Part shown: positions 8,820-17,883 of the stretch, one piece after another
Position numbering within the stretch: the first letter of the stretch is position 1
Layout of the letters: every line of letters starts with the position of its first letter
DNA from: Bacteroidaceae bacterium
Lineage (GTDB): Bacteria > Bacteroidota > Bacteroidia > Bacteroidales > Bacteroidaceae
DNA: 60,360 nt
Assembly (NCBI GenBank): GCA_017453465.1
Contig: JAFTEV010000021.1
Location: forward strand, 1-60,360
Direction of reading: 5' to 3'
Translations under genes and position numbers: made by a program
The notes under the pieces: generated by a model
What the model was told of the DNA's origin: nothing
What the model saw: the letters and a program-made list of their open reading frames with translations, nothing else
The model's database searches: none

Positions 8820-8908
8820 GTGTAAGCAATGCGCCGCATTCGTGTAGGCAATGCTTTGGGTTTGATTGCCTACGCGGGAGCGTTTGGTTGCCTACGCGAT
8901 TCCGACAT
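8820..8908. repeat. 22-bp periodic intergenic array C
   Basis: Four units start at 8820, 8842, 8864 and 8886, exactly 22 bp apart. Units 1-2 carry the core GTGTARGCAATGC; units 3-4 carry its approximate reverse complement, GATTGCCTACGC or GGTTGCCTACGC. The array lies in the 556-bp gap between the divergent ior operon and lysS. It resembles the arrays at 20.5, 45.5, 53.3 and 57.5 kb in period but not in sequence. Confidence 0.75.
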
Positions 8909-9174
8909 TTTCTATACGTAACAGATTCAGTTTGTTTCTGCTGCTCATTTTGAGGCGATAACGCACCGTGTTTTATTGAAAAGTGGATTCTTCCGGCTCC
9001 GAATCAACATTGTTTAACGATAGGAGTTCCGCAGGAGGTGGATTTAACGCCAGTTAACGAGCGTTCTGCTTGTTCGTCTTTTTTCGTTGGACGAAATTTC
9101 CGACATTTGTCATAAAACACAGGCTTTTATGCTTTTTTGTATGTGCACATTTCTTTTTTTTCGTTTACTTTTTG
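8909..9174. other. Rest of the divergent lysS/ior intergenic region
   Basis: No gene is supported here. A loosely repeated TTTAACG appears near 9014, 9044 and 9053, possibly a decayed continuation of the array. The rest is AT-rich and leads into the lysS promoter. Confidence 0.4.
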
Positions 9175-9182
9175 TATCTTTG
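9175..9182 (+). promoter_or_regulatory. lysS promoter -7 box and 5'UTR hairpin
   Basis: TATCTTTG is a full match to the Bacteroidota -7 element, 76 bp before the lysS ATG. The 5' untranslated region has a GGCAGC/GCTGCC hairpin at 9215-9231 within a weaker outer GAGG/CCTC pairing. A 24-codon upstream frame (ATG at 9198) overlaps the lysS start but contains no Lys, so it does not look like an attenuation leader. Confidence 0.6.
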
Positions 9183-9258
9183 CGCCCAGATTTAATCATG
9201 TACTCAGGTTTCGAGGCAGCGAATTGCTGCCGTGGAGCCTCATTAATATGTTTGATAG

Positions 9259-11025
9259 ATGAATATTCTTGAACTTTCCGAACAGGAAATCAACCGCCGC
9301 AACAATTTGCAGGCACTGAGGGACTTAGGCATTGAGCCTTATCCTGCCGCCATGTATCCGACCAACGCTTTCTCTGTAGATGTCATAGCCGAATTTAAAG
9401 ACCCCGCCGTCGATGAAGAGGGCAAGCCCACCGAGCCACTGCGCGAGGTGTGCATTGCGGGCCGCATGATGAGCCGCCGCGTAATGGGCAAGGCCAGCTT
9501 TGTGGAGCTGCAAGACTCGAAGGGCAGGATTCAGGTGTATGTAACACGTGATGACATTTGCCCCGACGAGAACAAGGACCTCTACAACCAGGTGTTCAAG
9601 AAGTTGCTCGACCTGGGCGACTTCATCGGCGTGAAAGGCTTTGTCTTCCGCACACAGACGGGAGAAATTTCGGTTCATGCCCGCGAACTCACCGTGCTGG
9701 CCAAGAGCCTGAAGCCGCTGCCCGTGGTGAAGGAGAAGGACGGACAGGTGTTCGATGCCTTTGAAGACCCCGAACTGCGCTATCGTCAGCGGTATGTTGA
9801 CCTGATTGTGAACAACGGCGTGAAGGAAACGTTCCTGAAGCGTGCCACCATCCTCAGAACCATGCGTCAGGTCTTTGACGAGGCCGGATTCACGGAGGTT
9901 GAGACCCCCATCTTGCAGCAGATTGCAGGTGGTGCCAGTGCACGCCCCTTCATCACCCACCACAATGCGCTGAATGTGGACCTCTACTTGCGTATTGCTA
10001 CGGAACTCTACCTCAAGCGTCTCATCGTGGGTGGCTTCGAGGGTGTTTACGAGATTGGCCGCAACTTCCGCAACGAGGGTATGGACCGCAGTCACAATCC
10101 CGAATTTACCTGCATGGAACTCTATGTGGCCTACAAGGACTACAACTGGATGATGTCGTTCACCGAGCAACTGCTGGAGAAGATTTGCGTGGCTGTCAAC
10201 GGCACAACCGAAGTGAAGATTGGCGACAACATTGTCAGCTTCAAGGCTCCCTATCGCCGCTTGCCCATTTTGGAGGCCATCAAGGAAAAGACGGGCTACG
10301 ACCTGGAGCAGATGACTGAGGACGAAATGCGCGAGGCAGCCAAGAAGGTAGGCGTGGAGGTGGACGACACGATGGGACGTGGCAAGCTGATTGACGAAAT
10401 CTTCGGCGAAACCTGCGAAGGCTCGTTCATCCAGCCCACATTTATTATAGACTACCCCGTGGAAATGTCTCCGCTGACTAAGATGCACCGCTCTAAGCCT
10501 GGATTGACCGAGCGTTTTGAGCTGATGGTCAACGGCAAGGAACTGGCCAATGCCTACTCCGAACTGAACGACCCCATCGACCAGGAAGAACGCTTCGTGG
10601 AGCAGATGAAGCTGGCCGACAAGGGCGACGACGAGGCCATGGTCATCGACCACGACTTCCTGCGTGCCCTTCAGTATGGTATGCCTCCGACGAGTGGCAT
10701 CGGCATCGGCATTGACCGTCTGGCCATCCTGATGACGGGTCAGCCCACCATCCAGGAGGTGCTGCTGTTCCCCACCATGAAGCCCGAAAAGAAGGCTCCA
10801 CGCGACGCTGTGGAGAAGTTTGTGGAAGTGGGCTTCCAGCCCGACATCGTGCCCGTGCTCTACAAGGTGGGCTACAATCTGGTTGCAGACCTTGAGGGTG
10901 CTGGTGCACAGAAGGTTCAGCAGCAGATAGGTGAGGTAATCAAGAAGTATAAGTTGGACGTTCAGAAGCCTACGGTGGATGAGCTGAGCAATATATTATG
11001 CAATTTAAAAGTACAGGCAGAGTAG
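9259..11025 (+). CDS. lysS: Lysyl-tRNA synthetase (class II)
   Basis: This 588-aa enzyme charges tRNA-Lys. The OB-fold anticodon domain is in residues ~55-150. Class II motif 2 is FRNEGMDRSHNPEFT and motif 3 is GIGIGIDRLAILM. It is about 80 residues longer than E. coli LysS: after motif 3 there is a C-terminal extension (from about residue 515) with alternating helices ending in a [12 protein letters not shown] segment, as seen in other Bacteroidales. The ATG at 9259 follows the promoter at 9175. Its 3' end overlaps gpsA by 28 bp. Confidence 0.97.
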   Translation: MNILELSEQEINRRNNLQALRDLGIEPYPAAMYPTNAFSVDVIAEFKDPAVDEEGKPTEPLREVCIAGRMMSRRVMGKASFVELQDSKGRIQVYVTRDDICPDENKDLYNQVFKKLLDLGDFIGVKGFVFRTQTGEISVHARELTVLAKSLKPLPVVKEKDGQVFDAFEDPELRYRQRYVDLIVNNGVKETFLKRATILRTMRQVFDEAGFTEVETPILQQIAGGASARPFITHHNALNVDLYLRIATELYLKRLIVGGFEGVYEIGRNFRNEGMDRSHNPEFTCMELYVAYKDYNWMMSFTEQLLEKICVAVNGTTEVKIGDNIVSFKAPYRRLPILEAIKEKTGYDLEQMTEDEMREAAKKVGVEVDDTMGRGKLIDEIFGETCEGSFIQPTFIIDYPVEMSPLTKMHRSKPGLTERFELMVNGKELANAYSELNDPIDQEERFVEQMKLADKGDDEAMVIDHDFLRALQYGMPPTSGIGIGIDRLAILMTGQPTIQEVLLFPTMKPEKKAPRDAVEKFVEVGFQPDIVPVLYKVGYNLVADLEGAGAQKVQQQIGEVIKKYKLDVQKPTVDELSNILCNLKVQAE

Positions 11026-12002
11026 CCATCTTGGGCGGTGGCAGCTGGGCTACGGCCATCGCAAAGATTGTGATGCACCACGAGGAGCACATCACGTGGT
11101 ACATGCGCCGTGACGACCGCATTGAGGACTTCAAGCGGCTGCACCACAATCCTGCGTACCTGCCGAACCTGCATTTCGATGTGGACCGCATCACGTTCAG
11201 CAGTGACATCAACGAGGTGGTGAAGAACAACGACACGCTTATCTTTGTCATTCCCTCGCCTTACGTCAAGAGTCACCTGAAGAAGCTGAAGGCGAACATG
11301 CGCGAAAAGATGGTCGTCACGGCCATCAAGGGTATCGTGCCCGAAGAGTCGCTCACCGTGAGCCGCTACTTCTGCAAGGTCTATAACATTCCTGAAGAAC
11401 AGATTGCCTGCATCGGTGGACCCAGCCATGCCGAGGAGGTGGCACTCGACCGACTGTGTTACCTCACAGTGGGCTGTCGCGACCTGGAGAACGCTCAGGT
11501 TGTGGCCGACTTGCTGACAAACAAGTTTGTGAAGACCAGCGTGAGTCACGACATCGAGGGCATTGAGTATTCGTCTGTGCTGAAGAATGTCTATGCCATT
11601 GCCGCTGGTATCTGTCACGGCTTAAAGCTGGGCGACAACTTCCAGGCAGTGCTGGCTTGCAACGCTTTGCAGGAAATGAAGCGGTTTCTCACCTCTGTGC
11701 AACCCGACGAGGAGCGTCATGTTTCTTCGACGGCCTATCTGGGTGACCTCTTGGTGACGATGTATTCCAACTTCTCGCGCAACCGTGTCTTTGGCACCAT
11801 GATAGGGCAGGGCTACAGTGTGAAGACGGCCCAGCTGGAGATGGAAATGATTGCCGAGGGTTACTATGGCACGGACTGCATGAAGGTGCTCAACAAGAAA
11901 TACCACGTCAACATGCCCATCCTCGATGCGGTATATAATATATTGTATGGCAAAATCAGTCCCTCCGTGGAAATCAAGATACTCAGCGACAGTTTACGAT
12001 AA
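10998..12002 (+). CDS. gpsA: Glycerol-3-phosphate dehydrogenase [NAD(P)+]
   Basis: This 334-aa cytoplasmic enzyme reduces dihydroxyacetone phosphate to sn-glycerol-3-phosphate for phospholipid synthesis. The Rossmann motif [12 protein letters not shown] lies near residue 12. The KGI(V) segment and the catalytic-Lys region [10 protein letters not shown] (about residue 195) are present. The start lies 28 bp inside the lysS 3' end, indicating coupled translation in a lysS-gpsA-pgi operon. Confidence 0.95.
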   Translation: MQFKSTGRVAILGGGSWATAIAKIVMHHEEHITWYMRRDDRIEDFKRLHHNPAYLPNLHFDVDRITFSSDINEVVKNNDTLIFVIPSPYVKSHLKKLKANMREKMVVTAIKGIVPEESLTVSRYFCKVYNIPEEQIACIGGPSHAEEVALDRLCYLTVGCRDLENAQVVADLLTNKFVKTSVSHDIEGIEYSSVLKNVYAIAAGICHGLKLGDNFQAVLACNALQEMKRFLTSVQPDEERHVSSTAYLGDLLVTMYSNFSRNRVFGTMIGQGYSVKTAQLEMEMIAEGYYGTDCMKVLNKKYHVNMPILDAVYNILYGKISPSVEIKILSDSLR

Positions 12003-12064
12003 ATACGCATGATGTGGCTGGAATAAAACAAAAAATTAAATTCACAAAATCAAAAAATAAGGTT

Positions 12065-13399
12065 ATGCAAATCAACATCTCGAAGGCGCAGCAGTTCATT
12101 GCTGCTGACGCAGTGAAAAACTTAGAGCCACAGGTGAAGGCTGCACAGACAGCACTCGAACAGGGCACTTGTGCAGGTAATGATTTCTTGGGTTGGCTCC
12201 ATCTGCCCAGTTCTATCACACCTGAGTTTATCAGCGAAATCAACCAGACAGCCAAGGTGCTGCAGGACAACTGCGAGGCCGTAGTCGTTGCTGGCATCGG
12301 TGGCAGCTACCTCGGTGCACGCATGGTCATTGATGCGCTCTCCAACACCTTCGGTTGGCTCCAGCCCTCCAAGGCTCCGCGCATTCTTTTTGCCGGTAAC
12401 AACATTGGTGAGGATTATCTCTCGGAACTCATTGGCTACCTGAAGACCGTGAACTTCGGTGTTATCAACATTTCAAAGTCGGGCACTACTACAGAGACTG
12501 CCATCACCTTCCGTCTCTTGAAGAAGATGTGTGAAGACCAGCGTGGCAAGGACATGGCCAAGAAAGTCATCGTAGCCATTACGGATGCCAAGAAGGGTGC
12601 AGCTCGCACCACGGCTGACAAGGAAGGCTACAAGAGCTTCGTCATCCCCGACAACGTGGGTGGCCGCTTCTCTGTGCTCACTCCCGTAGGTTTGCTGCCC
12701 ATCGCTGTGGCAGGCTTTGACATTGCCGCCCTTGTGAAGGGTGCACAGGACATGGAGGCACAGTGCGATGTAAATGCACCGCTTAGCCAGAATCCCGCCG
12801 CCATTTATGCAGCTGTGCGCAATGCTATCTACCAGAGTGGCAAGAAGATTGAGATTATGGCCAACTATCAGCCCAAGCTCCACAACCTGGGCGAATGGTG
12901 GAAGCAGCTCTACGGCGAAAGCGAAGGCAAGGACGGCAAGGGCATATTCCCCGCATCGGTTGACCTCACCACCGACCTGCACTCCATGGGCCAGTGGATT
13001 CAGGACGGCGAGCGCACCATCTTCGAGACGGTCATCTCCGTGGAGCATCCCAACAGCATTCTGGAAGTGCCCAGCGACGCAGAGAACCTTGACGGTCTGA
13101 ACTTCCTGGCTGGCAAGCGCATCGACCAGGTGAACAAGATGGCTGAACTTGGCACGCAGCTGGCTCACGTGGATGGCGGTGTGCCCAACATCAAGATTAG
13201 TATCGAGAAGCTGGATGAATACAACATCGGCCAGCTCATCTACTTCTTCGAGAAGGGTTGCGGTATTTCTGGCCTTATCCTTGGTGTGAACCCCTTCAAC
13301 CAGCCAGGCGTAGAAGCTTATAAAAAGAATATGTTTGCCCTGCTCAACAAGCCAGGCTATGAGGCTGAAAGCAAGGCTATACAGGAAAGACTGAAATAA
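12065..13399 (+). CDS. pgi: Glucose-6-phosphate isomerase
   Basis: This 444-aa enzyme interconverts glucose-6-phosphate and fructose-6-phosphate. Family signatures are [21 protein letters not shown] (phosphosugar-binding SIS motif), the [14 protein letters not shown] signature and a C-terminal Lys in the [13 protein letters not shown] region. The frame extends 17 codons upstream, but ATG at 12065 gives the usual N-terminus [11 protein letters not shown]. It lies 62 bp after gpsA and ends at a bidirectional terminator. Confidence 0.96.
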   Translation: MQINISKAQQFIAADAVKNLEPQVKAAQTALEQGTCAGNDFLGWLHLPSSITPEFISEINQTAKVLQDNCEAVVVAGIGGSYLGARMVIDALSNTFGWLQPSKAPRILFAGNNIGEDYLSELIGYLKTVNFGVINISKSGTTTETAITFRLLKKMCEDQRGKDMAKKVIVAITDAKKGAARTTADKEGYKSFVIPDNVGGRFSVLTPVGLLPIAVAGFDIAALVKGAQDMEAQCDVNAPLSQNPAAIYAAVRNAIYQSGKKIEIMANYQPKLHNLGEWWKQLYGESEGKDGKGIFPASVDLTTDLHSMGQWIQDGERTIFETVISVEHPNSILEVPSDAENLDGLNFLAGKRIDQVNKMAELGTQLAHVDGGVPNIKISIEKLDEYNIGQLIYFFEKGCGISGLILGVNPFNQPGVEAYKKNMFALLNKPGYEAESKAIQERLK

Positions 13400-13406
13400 A
13401 GAAAAA

Positions 13407-13441
13407 CTCCCAAACGCTCCTTATAGGGGAGGGTTTGGGAG
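13407..13441. terminator. Bidirectional terminator between pgi and queF
   Basis: CTCCCAAAC at 13407-13415 pairs with GTTTGGGAG at 13433-13441, and CTCC with GGAG closes further inside. A-rich sequence precedes and CCTTTT follows, so it can serve both convergent genes. Confidence 0.8.
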
Positions 13442-13448
13442 AAACCTT

Positions 13449-13913
13449 TTATTCGTGGCTGAGCATTCGTTGTTCAGCCATTTTTTCATACTTTGTGCCG
13501 GGCCGTCCGTAGTTGGCGTAGGGGTAGATGCTGATGCCGCCACGAGGGGTGAAGAAGCCTGTTACCTCGATGTATTTAGGATTCATCAGCTTGATGAGGT
13601 CCTTCATGATTTTGTTTACGCAGTCTTCGTGGAAGTCGCCGTGATTGCGGAAGGAAAAAAGGTAGAGCTTCAGCGACTTGCTCTCTACCATCCGCTCGTC
13701 GGGCAGGTAGCTGATGCGGATTTCTGCAAAGTCGGGCTGCCCTGTGATGGGGCATAAGCTGGTGAACTCTGGGCAATTGAACCTGACCCAGTAGTCGTTC
13801 TCCTTGTGTTTGTTCTCGAATGTTTCCAGCACTTCGGGCGCATAGTCCTGTCGGTACTCTGTCTTTTTGCCCAGGGCCTGTAGTCCCTCTTGTTCTCTTT
13901 CTGTGTTCATCAT
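13449..13913 (-). CDS. queF: 7-cyano-7-deazaguanine (preQ0) reductase
   Basis: This 154-aa type I (unimodular) QueF reduces preQ0 to preQ1 with NADPH in queuosine synthesis. The catalytic Cys54 and Asp61 lie in [16 protein letters not shown]. The family-defining [15 protein letters not shown] motif and the HEDCVNKI segment follow. Two adjacent ATGs (13913 and 13910) are equivalent. A -7 box lies 21 bp upstream. The gap is too short for a preQ1 riboswitch. No other queuosine gene is in the window. Confidence 0.96.
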   Translation of the reverse strand: MMNTEREQEGLQALGKKTEYRQDYAPEVLETFENKHKENDYWVRFNCPEFTSLCPITGQPDFAEIRISYLPDERMVESKSLKLYLFSFRNHGDFHEDCVNKIMKDLIKLMNPKYIEVTGFFTPRGGISIYPYANYGRPGTKYEKMAEQRMLSHE

Positions 13914-13933
13914 TGTGAAATTGTTTTTGTTTG

Positions 13934-13941
13934 CAAAGTTA
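13934..13941 (-). promoter_or_regulatory. -7 box for queF
   Basis: The minus strand reads TAACTTTG 21 bp before the queF ATG, matching the Bacteroidota -7 consensus. Confidence 0.6.
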
Positions 13942-14024
13942 AGGATTTTTTTCGAGAAAGCAGCAATATGGCCTCATCTTTACAAGTTTACGGGCTTTCG
14001 TTTGCAAGGATGAGGATTTTTCCC

Positions 14025-14032
14025 TATCTTTG
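14025..14032 (+). promoter_or_regulatory. -7 box for the GT/DUF4922 cluster
   Basis: TATCTTTG lies 28 bp before the ATG at 14060. It rules out the in-frame TTG at 14030 as start, because that codon sits inside the promoter. Confidence 0.65.
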
Positions 14033-14059
14033 CCCGACAATTTTAACTGTTATCAGAAT

Positions 14060-16555
14060 ATGGTGAAAGGTATAGATTGCTTTATTTCATTTGTGAATAG
14101 AGAAACTACAGGGCAAATTGTAGAACAGCTTCAGCACGAAAAGTTGGTTCACAATATATATATAATGACAACCAGCGACACGGATGTGCCCAACTGGGGG
14201 TGCAAGGTGCTGCATTCATTTTCTTTATTTTCTTCAGACATCATTAGGCAGATAGCCAAGTGTGTAGAGACCGATTATTTCCTGATGCTTTATCCCAAGC
14301 ACATAGAATTGGGTTATCGGGCACTGGAACGTCTTTACTATGTGGCGCAGAGCATCTTCCCGGCCAAGGTGTATGCCGACCACTACACGGTGCGTGGCGA
14401 CAAGGTGGAGCGTGCACCGCTGAATGATTTGTACTACGGCAGTGTGCGCAATGACTTCGACTTTGGTTCGCTTGTGCTGATTTCGGCTCAGTCGTTGCGT
14501 GAGTCTATAGCCGAGCATCCAGATAGCCAGTGGCGTTATGCTGGATGGTATGAGTTGCAGCTGTCGCAATTGCGCAGGAAGCGGACAGCCTCGGTTTTCC
14601 ATCTGCGTGAATACCTCTATACAGACAAGGAGGTAGATTTGCGAAAGAGCGGCGAAAAGCAATTTGACTATGTGGACCCGCGCAACAAGGATGTGCAGCT
14701 GGAGGCAGAGCAAGTCTTTACCGACCACCTGAAGCGCATTGGTGCTTACATCGCTCCCGAATCTATTTCTTTGGTGAACATTGAACGTGCTGATTTTGAT
14801 GTCGAGGCTTCGGTCATCATTCCGGTGCGCAACCGTGCCAGAACCATTGCTGACGCTGTGAACTCAGCTTTGTCCCAAAAGGCATCGTTTCAATATAATG
14901 TGCTGGTTGTGGATAACCATTCAAGCGATGGTACCACGGAGATTCTGGAGAAGATTTCGGCTGAAGACAGCCGCTGCATTCTCATCAAACCTGAACGAAC
15001 AGACTTGGGCATTGGTGGCTGTTGGTCAATGGCCGTGAACGATGAACGCTGTGGACGCTTTGCTGTTCAGCTGGACAGCGACGACCTCTACAGCGGCGTG
15101 GACACCTTGCAGCGCATTGTTGACAAATTCTACGAAGAACAGTGTGCCATGGTCATTGGCTCTTATCGTATGTGCAACTTCCAGCTGGAGACCTTGCCGC
15201 CTGGAGTCATAGACCACAGGGAATGGACCGAGGAGAACGGGCGTAACAATGCTTTGCGCATCAACGGACTGGGCGCACCGCGTGCTTTCTTCACTCCGCT
15301 GCTGCGCAAGGTGGGCATTCCCAACACGTCATACGGTGAAGACTATGCGCTGGGACTTGCCTTTTCGCGAAAATACAAGATTGGCCGCATCTACGACGAA
15401 CTGTACCTTTGCCGCCGCTGGGAAGGCAACAGCGATGCAGCCTTGTCTGCCGAGCAGGTGAACTTGAATAATATGTACAAGGACAATCTGCGCACGATGG
15501 AAATCATTGACCGTCGCAGTCTGAATGAATACTGGAACACGGAGGCTACACCCGAAGGTGCCATCAATTTCTTTAAGGAACAGCTGAAACTGTGGCCCGA
15601 AGTGGCTAAGAACTATGAGAAACTTTCGTCTGTTGTGCAGACAGACCTGGAGGAAGACGGTGTGCGCATGGTGGTGCAATGGAATCCTGCCCGCATCGTA
15701 TCGACGGGAGCCAAGGTTGACAAAAAGACCATTAGCCAGCGTCCCTGTTTTCTTTGTGAAATCAATCGCCCTGAAAAGCAGATTGACTACCCTGTGGCAG
15801 GCAAATATCAGCTCTTAATCAATCCGCACCCCATTCTGCCAATGCACTTCACCATCCCAATGCGTTACCATACGCCACAGGTTATTCGGGCGAATTATGT
15901 CGATATGATGCGCATTACACAGGGACTGCGAGATATGCTGGTGTTCTACAACGGACCCAAGTGTGGAGCTTCTGCGCCAGACCACATGCACTTTCAGGCA
16001 GGTTCGCGTGGTGTTGTCCCCCTGGAACGTGATTGGACAGAGCTGTACCGCTACAATCGCAGCCGCATTTATCCCATCACAGAAGAAGAATACATTGAGG
16101 CCAGCCACCTGGAAAGCCTGTCTGACAGTATGGGCATATACAGTTTGAAAGGCTACCTCTGCCCAGGCTTCATCATCATTTCGCGCACGCCGGAAGCCAA
16201 CGCAGTGCTGTTCCAGAAGATTTATGATGCCATGCCAGTGGCGGAAGGTGACGTAGAACCCATGATGAACATTCTGTCCTGGATGCAGCGGGGCAGTGTG
16301 GATGGTCTGCCCAACATCGTGAGTGTCGTGATTCCACGCTTGAAGCATCGCCCCGACTGTTATTTCAAGGCGGGCGATGAGCAAATCATGGTCAGTCCGG
16401 GTGCACTGGATATGGCGGGTCTGATTGTTACGCCGCGTGAACAGGACTTCCGTAAAATGACTCCCCAACTGGCTGCCGACATCATCAGAGAATGCGCTTA
16501 CACGGCTGATAACGAGCTGGAAACCATTCTTTTTGCCAAGGGGGGGGTAAAATAA
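14060..16555 (+). CDS. Glycosyltransferase / DUF4922 phosphorylase-like fusion
   Basis: This 831-aa protein has three parts. Residues ~1-200 form a GT-A-like segment (GIDCFISFVNRETTGQIVEQ). Residues ~250-480 are a GT2 domain (ASVIIPVRNRARTIADAVN, VVDNHSSDGTTEIL, QLDSDDLY as the DxD-like metal site). The C-terminal ~300 residues match the DUF4922/GalT-like HIT superfamily with His642-x-His644-x-Gln646 in PDHMHFQAG, the active-site pattern of nucleotide-sugar phosphorylases. It is likely to handle a nucleotide sugar or phosphosugar in the cytoplasm; the substrate is unknown. It heads a cluster with a SpoIID-like protein and two permeases, spacing 68 bp. Confidence 0.8.
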   Translation: MVKGIDCFISFVNRETTGQIVEQLQHEKLVHNIYIMTTSDTDVPNWGCKVLHSFSLFSSDIIRQIAKCVETDYFLMLYPKHIELGYRALERLYYVAQSIFPAKVYADHYTVRGDKVERAPLNDLYYGSVRNDFDFGSLVLISAQSLRESIAEHPDSQWRYAGWYELQLSQLRRKRTASVFHLREYLYTDKEVDLRKSGEKQFDYVDPRNKDVQLEAEQVFTDHLKRIGAYIAPESISLVNIERADFDVEASVIIPVRNRARTIADAVNSALSQKASFQYNVLVVDNHSSDGTTEILEKISAEDSRCILIKPERTDLGIGGCWSMAVNDERCGRFAVQLDSDDLYSGVDTLQRIVDKFYEEQCAMVIGSYRMCNFQLETLPPGVIDHREWTEENGRNNALRINGLGAPRAFFTPLLRKVGIPNTSYGEDYALGLAFSRKYKIGRIYDELYLCRRWEGNSDAALSAEQVNLNNMYKDNLRTMEIIDRRSLNEYWNTEATPEGAINFFKEQLKLWPEVAKNYEKLSSVVQTDLEEDGVRMVVQWNPARIVSTGAKVDKKTISQRPCFLCEINRPEKQIDYPVAGKYQLLINPHPILPMHFTIPMRYHTPQVIRANYVDMMRITQGLRDMLVFYNGPKCGASAPDHMHFQAGSRGVVPLERDWTELYRYNRSRIYPITEEEYIEASHLESLSDSMGIYSLKGYLCPGFIIISRTPEANAVLFQKIYDAMPVAEGDVEPMMNILSWMQRGSVDGLPNIVSVVIPRLKHRPDCYFKAGDEQIMVSPGALDMAGLIVTPREQDFRKMTPQLAADIIRECAYTADNELETILFAKGGVK

Positions 16556-16623
16556 ACCTTTCGTGAGAGAAGTGCGCTGAGAGGGGCTTTTTCGCCCCTT
16601 GTGTTCGGGCGACGGAAAGTAGT

Positions 16624-17880
16624 ATGGAAGAACCAGTCATCAAGGTAGGAATCATCACGGCACAATGTGTCCGCTTCTGTTTGAATGCCGCATACGACTG
16701 CAATGGCAAAACATTGCAGCCAGGCGATGTAGAGGTGGCAGAAGCTACGCCAACGGGTATTTGTTGGCGCGGCAAGTTATTCCACGAACTGGCATTTGTA
16801 CCAAAGGAGGCTGCTGATGCCTCCTTTTCCTTGTTTGATGTGACGATTGGTCTCCATTTCCATTGGGAACGGAAAGAGACGCAGACTTTTCGCGGTTCGC
16901 TCCGTCTTGTTCCTGCTGGTGGCGGAATGTTGTGTGCCATCAATGTGTTGCCTCTCGAAGAGTATCTGGCCTGTGTTGTTTCCAGCGAAATGTCGGCCAC
17001 GGCTTCTCTGGAGTTCCTGAAGGCTCATGCCGTCATTTCCCGCAGTTGGCTGTTGGCACAAATCCGCTCTACCCACAAACAAACCTCGCCCCAGTCTGTG
17101 TTTAGGACGACTGGACAGCTGCTGAAGTGGTATGACCACGACGACCATCTGCTGTTTGATGTCTGTGCCGATGACCATTGCCAGCGATACCAGGGTACGG
17201 GGCGGATGAACAATGCAAATGCTCCCGAAGCAGTAAGCCAGACACGGGGACGTGTGCTCATGTATGGCGGCGAGATATGCGATGCACGGTTCTCGAAGTG
17301 CTGTGGCGGTCGGCTGGAGCTGTTCTCTTCTTGCTGGGACGACGAAGACAAGCCTTATCTGGTTAGCAAGCCCGATATAATAAATGATGTACGTGCGCGT
17401 GAAGTGAAAGAAGCCTTTTGCAACACAGATGACACTGCTGTCCTGTCGCAGGTTCTGAACAACTACGACCAGGAAACTCACGATTTCTACCGCTGGACGG
17501 TGGCTTATACGACGGCAGAACTGAGCCGGCTGGTGGCCAAGAAGTCGGGGCTGGACTTTGGCACGGTGCTCGACCTTCGGCCACTGAAGCGCGGCCCTTC
17601 GGGTCGCATTGTGCTGCTGGAGATTGTTGGCACGCGGATGTCGCTGACAGTGGGCAAGGAGCTGGAGATACGCAAATGGCTTAGCCCCACACACTTATAT
17701 TCGTCTGCTTTCAGTGTGGAACGCACAGAAGACGGCTTCGTTCTGCACGGCAAAGGCTGGGGGCATGGTGTAGGGCTGTGCCAGATTGGTGCTGCCGTGA
17801 TGGGCACTTTGGGCTACAGCTATGACGAGATACTCCAGCACTATTACCCAGGTTCGGAACTGACAGATTACTACACATAG
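16624..17880 (+). CDS. SpoIID/LytB-domain protein
   Basis: This 418-aa protein carries the SpoIID domain (INVLPLEEYLACVVSSEM near residue 110, then LKAHAVISRSWLL). SpoIID-type proteins cut or bind denuded peptidoglycan glycan strands in sporulating bacteria; this organism is not expected to sporulate. The C-terminal part has GKGWGHGVGLCQIGA, the conserved SpoIID ending. No clear signal peptide is visible at the chosen ATG, so its location is uncertain. It lies 3 bp before an MFS gene. Context suggests peptidoglycan remodelling or fragment recycling (inference). Confidence 0.85.
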   Translation: MEEPVIKVGIITAQCVRFCLNAAYDCNGKTLQPGDVEVAEATPTGICWRGKLFHELAFVPKEAADASFSLFDVTIGLHFHWERKETQTFRGSLRLVPAGGGMLCAINVLPLEEYLACVVSSEMSATASLEFLKAHAVISRSWLLAQIRSTHKQTSPQSVFRTTGQLLKWYDHDDHLLFDVCADDHCQRYQGTGRMNNANAPEAVSQTRGRVLMYGGEICDARFSKCCGGRLELFSSCWDDEDKPYLVSKPDIINDVRAREVKEAFCNTDDTAVLSQVLNNYDQETHDFYRWTVAYTTAELSRLVAKKSGLDFGTVLDLRPLKRGPSGRIVLLEIVGTRMSLTVGKELEIRKWLSPTHLYSSAFSVERTEDGFVLHGKGWGHGVGLCQIGAAVMGTLGYSYDEILQHYYPGSELTDYYT

Positions 17881-17883
17881 CCC

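Noticed and set aside
9198-9272. Lysine leader peptide before lysS
   Set aside because: The 24-codon upstream frame contains no Lys codon and no terminator/antiterminator pair follows.
9325-10653. 442-codon open frame antisense to lysS
   Set aside because: lysS is complete and highly conserved; the reverse frame shows only His/Leu/Val-rich shadow composition.
13914-13960. preQ1 riboswitch before queF
   Set aside because: Only about 20 nt separate the -7 box from the ATG, too little for the aptamer.
16582-16599. AGGGGC/GCCCCT hairpin after the GT fusion gene
   Set aside because: The stem is only 6 bp and is not followed by a T run; the downstream gene is only 25 bp away, so a terminator is unlikely.
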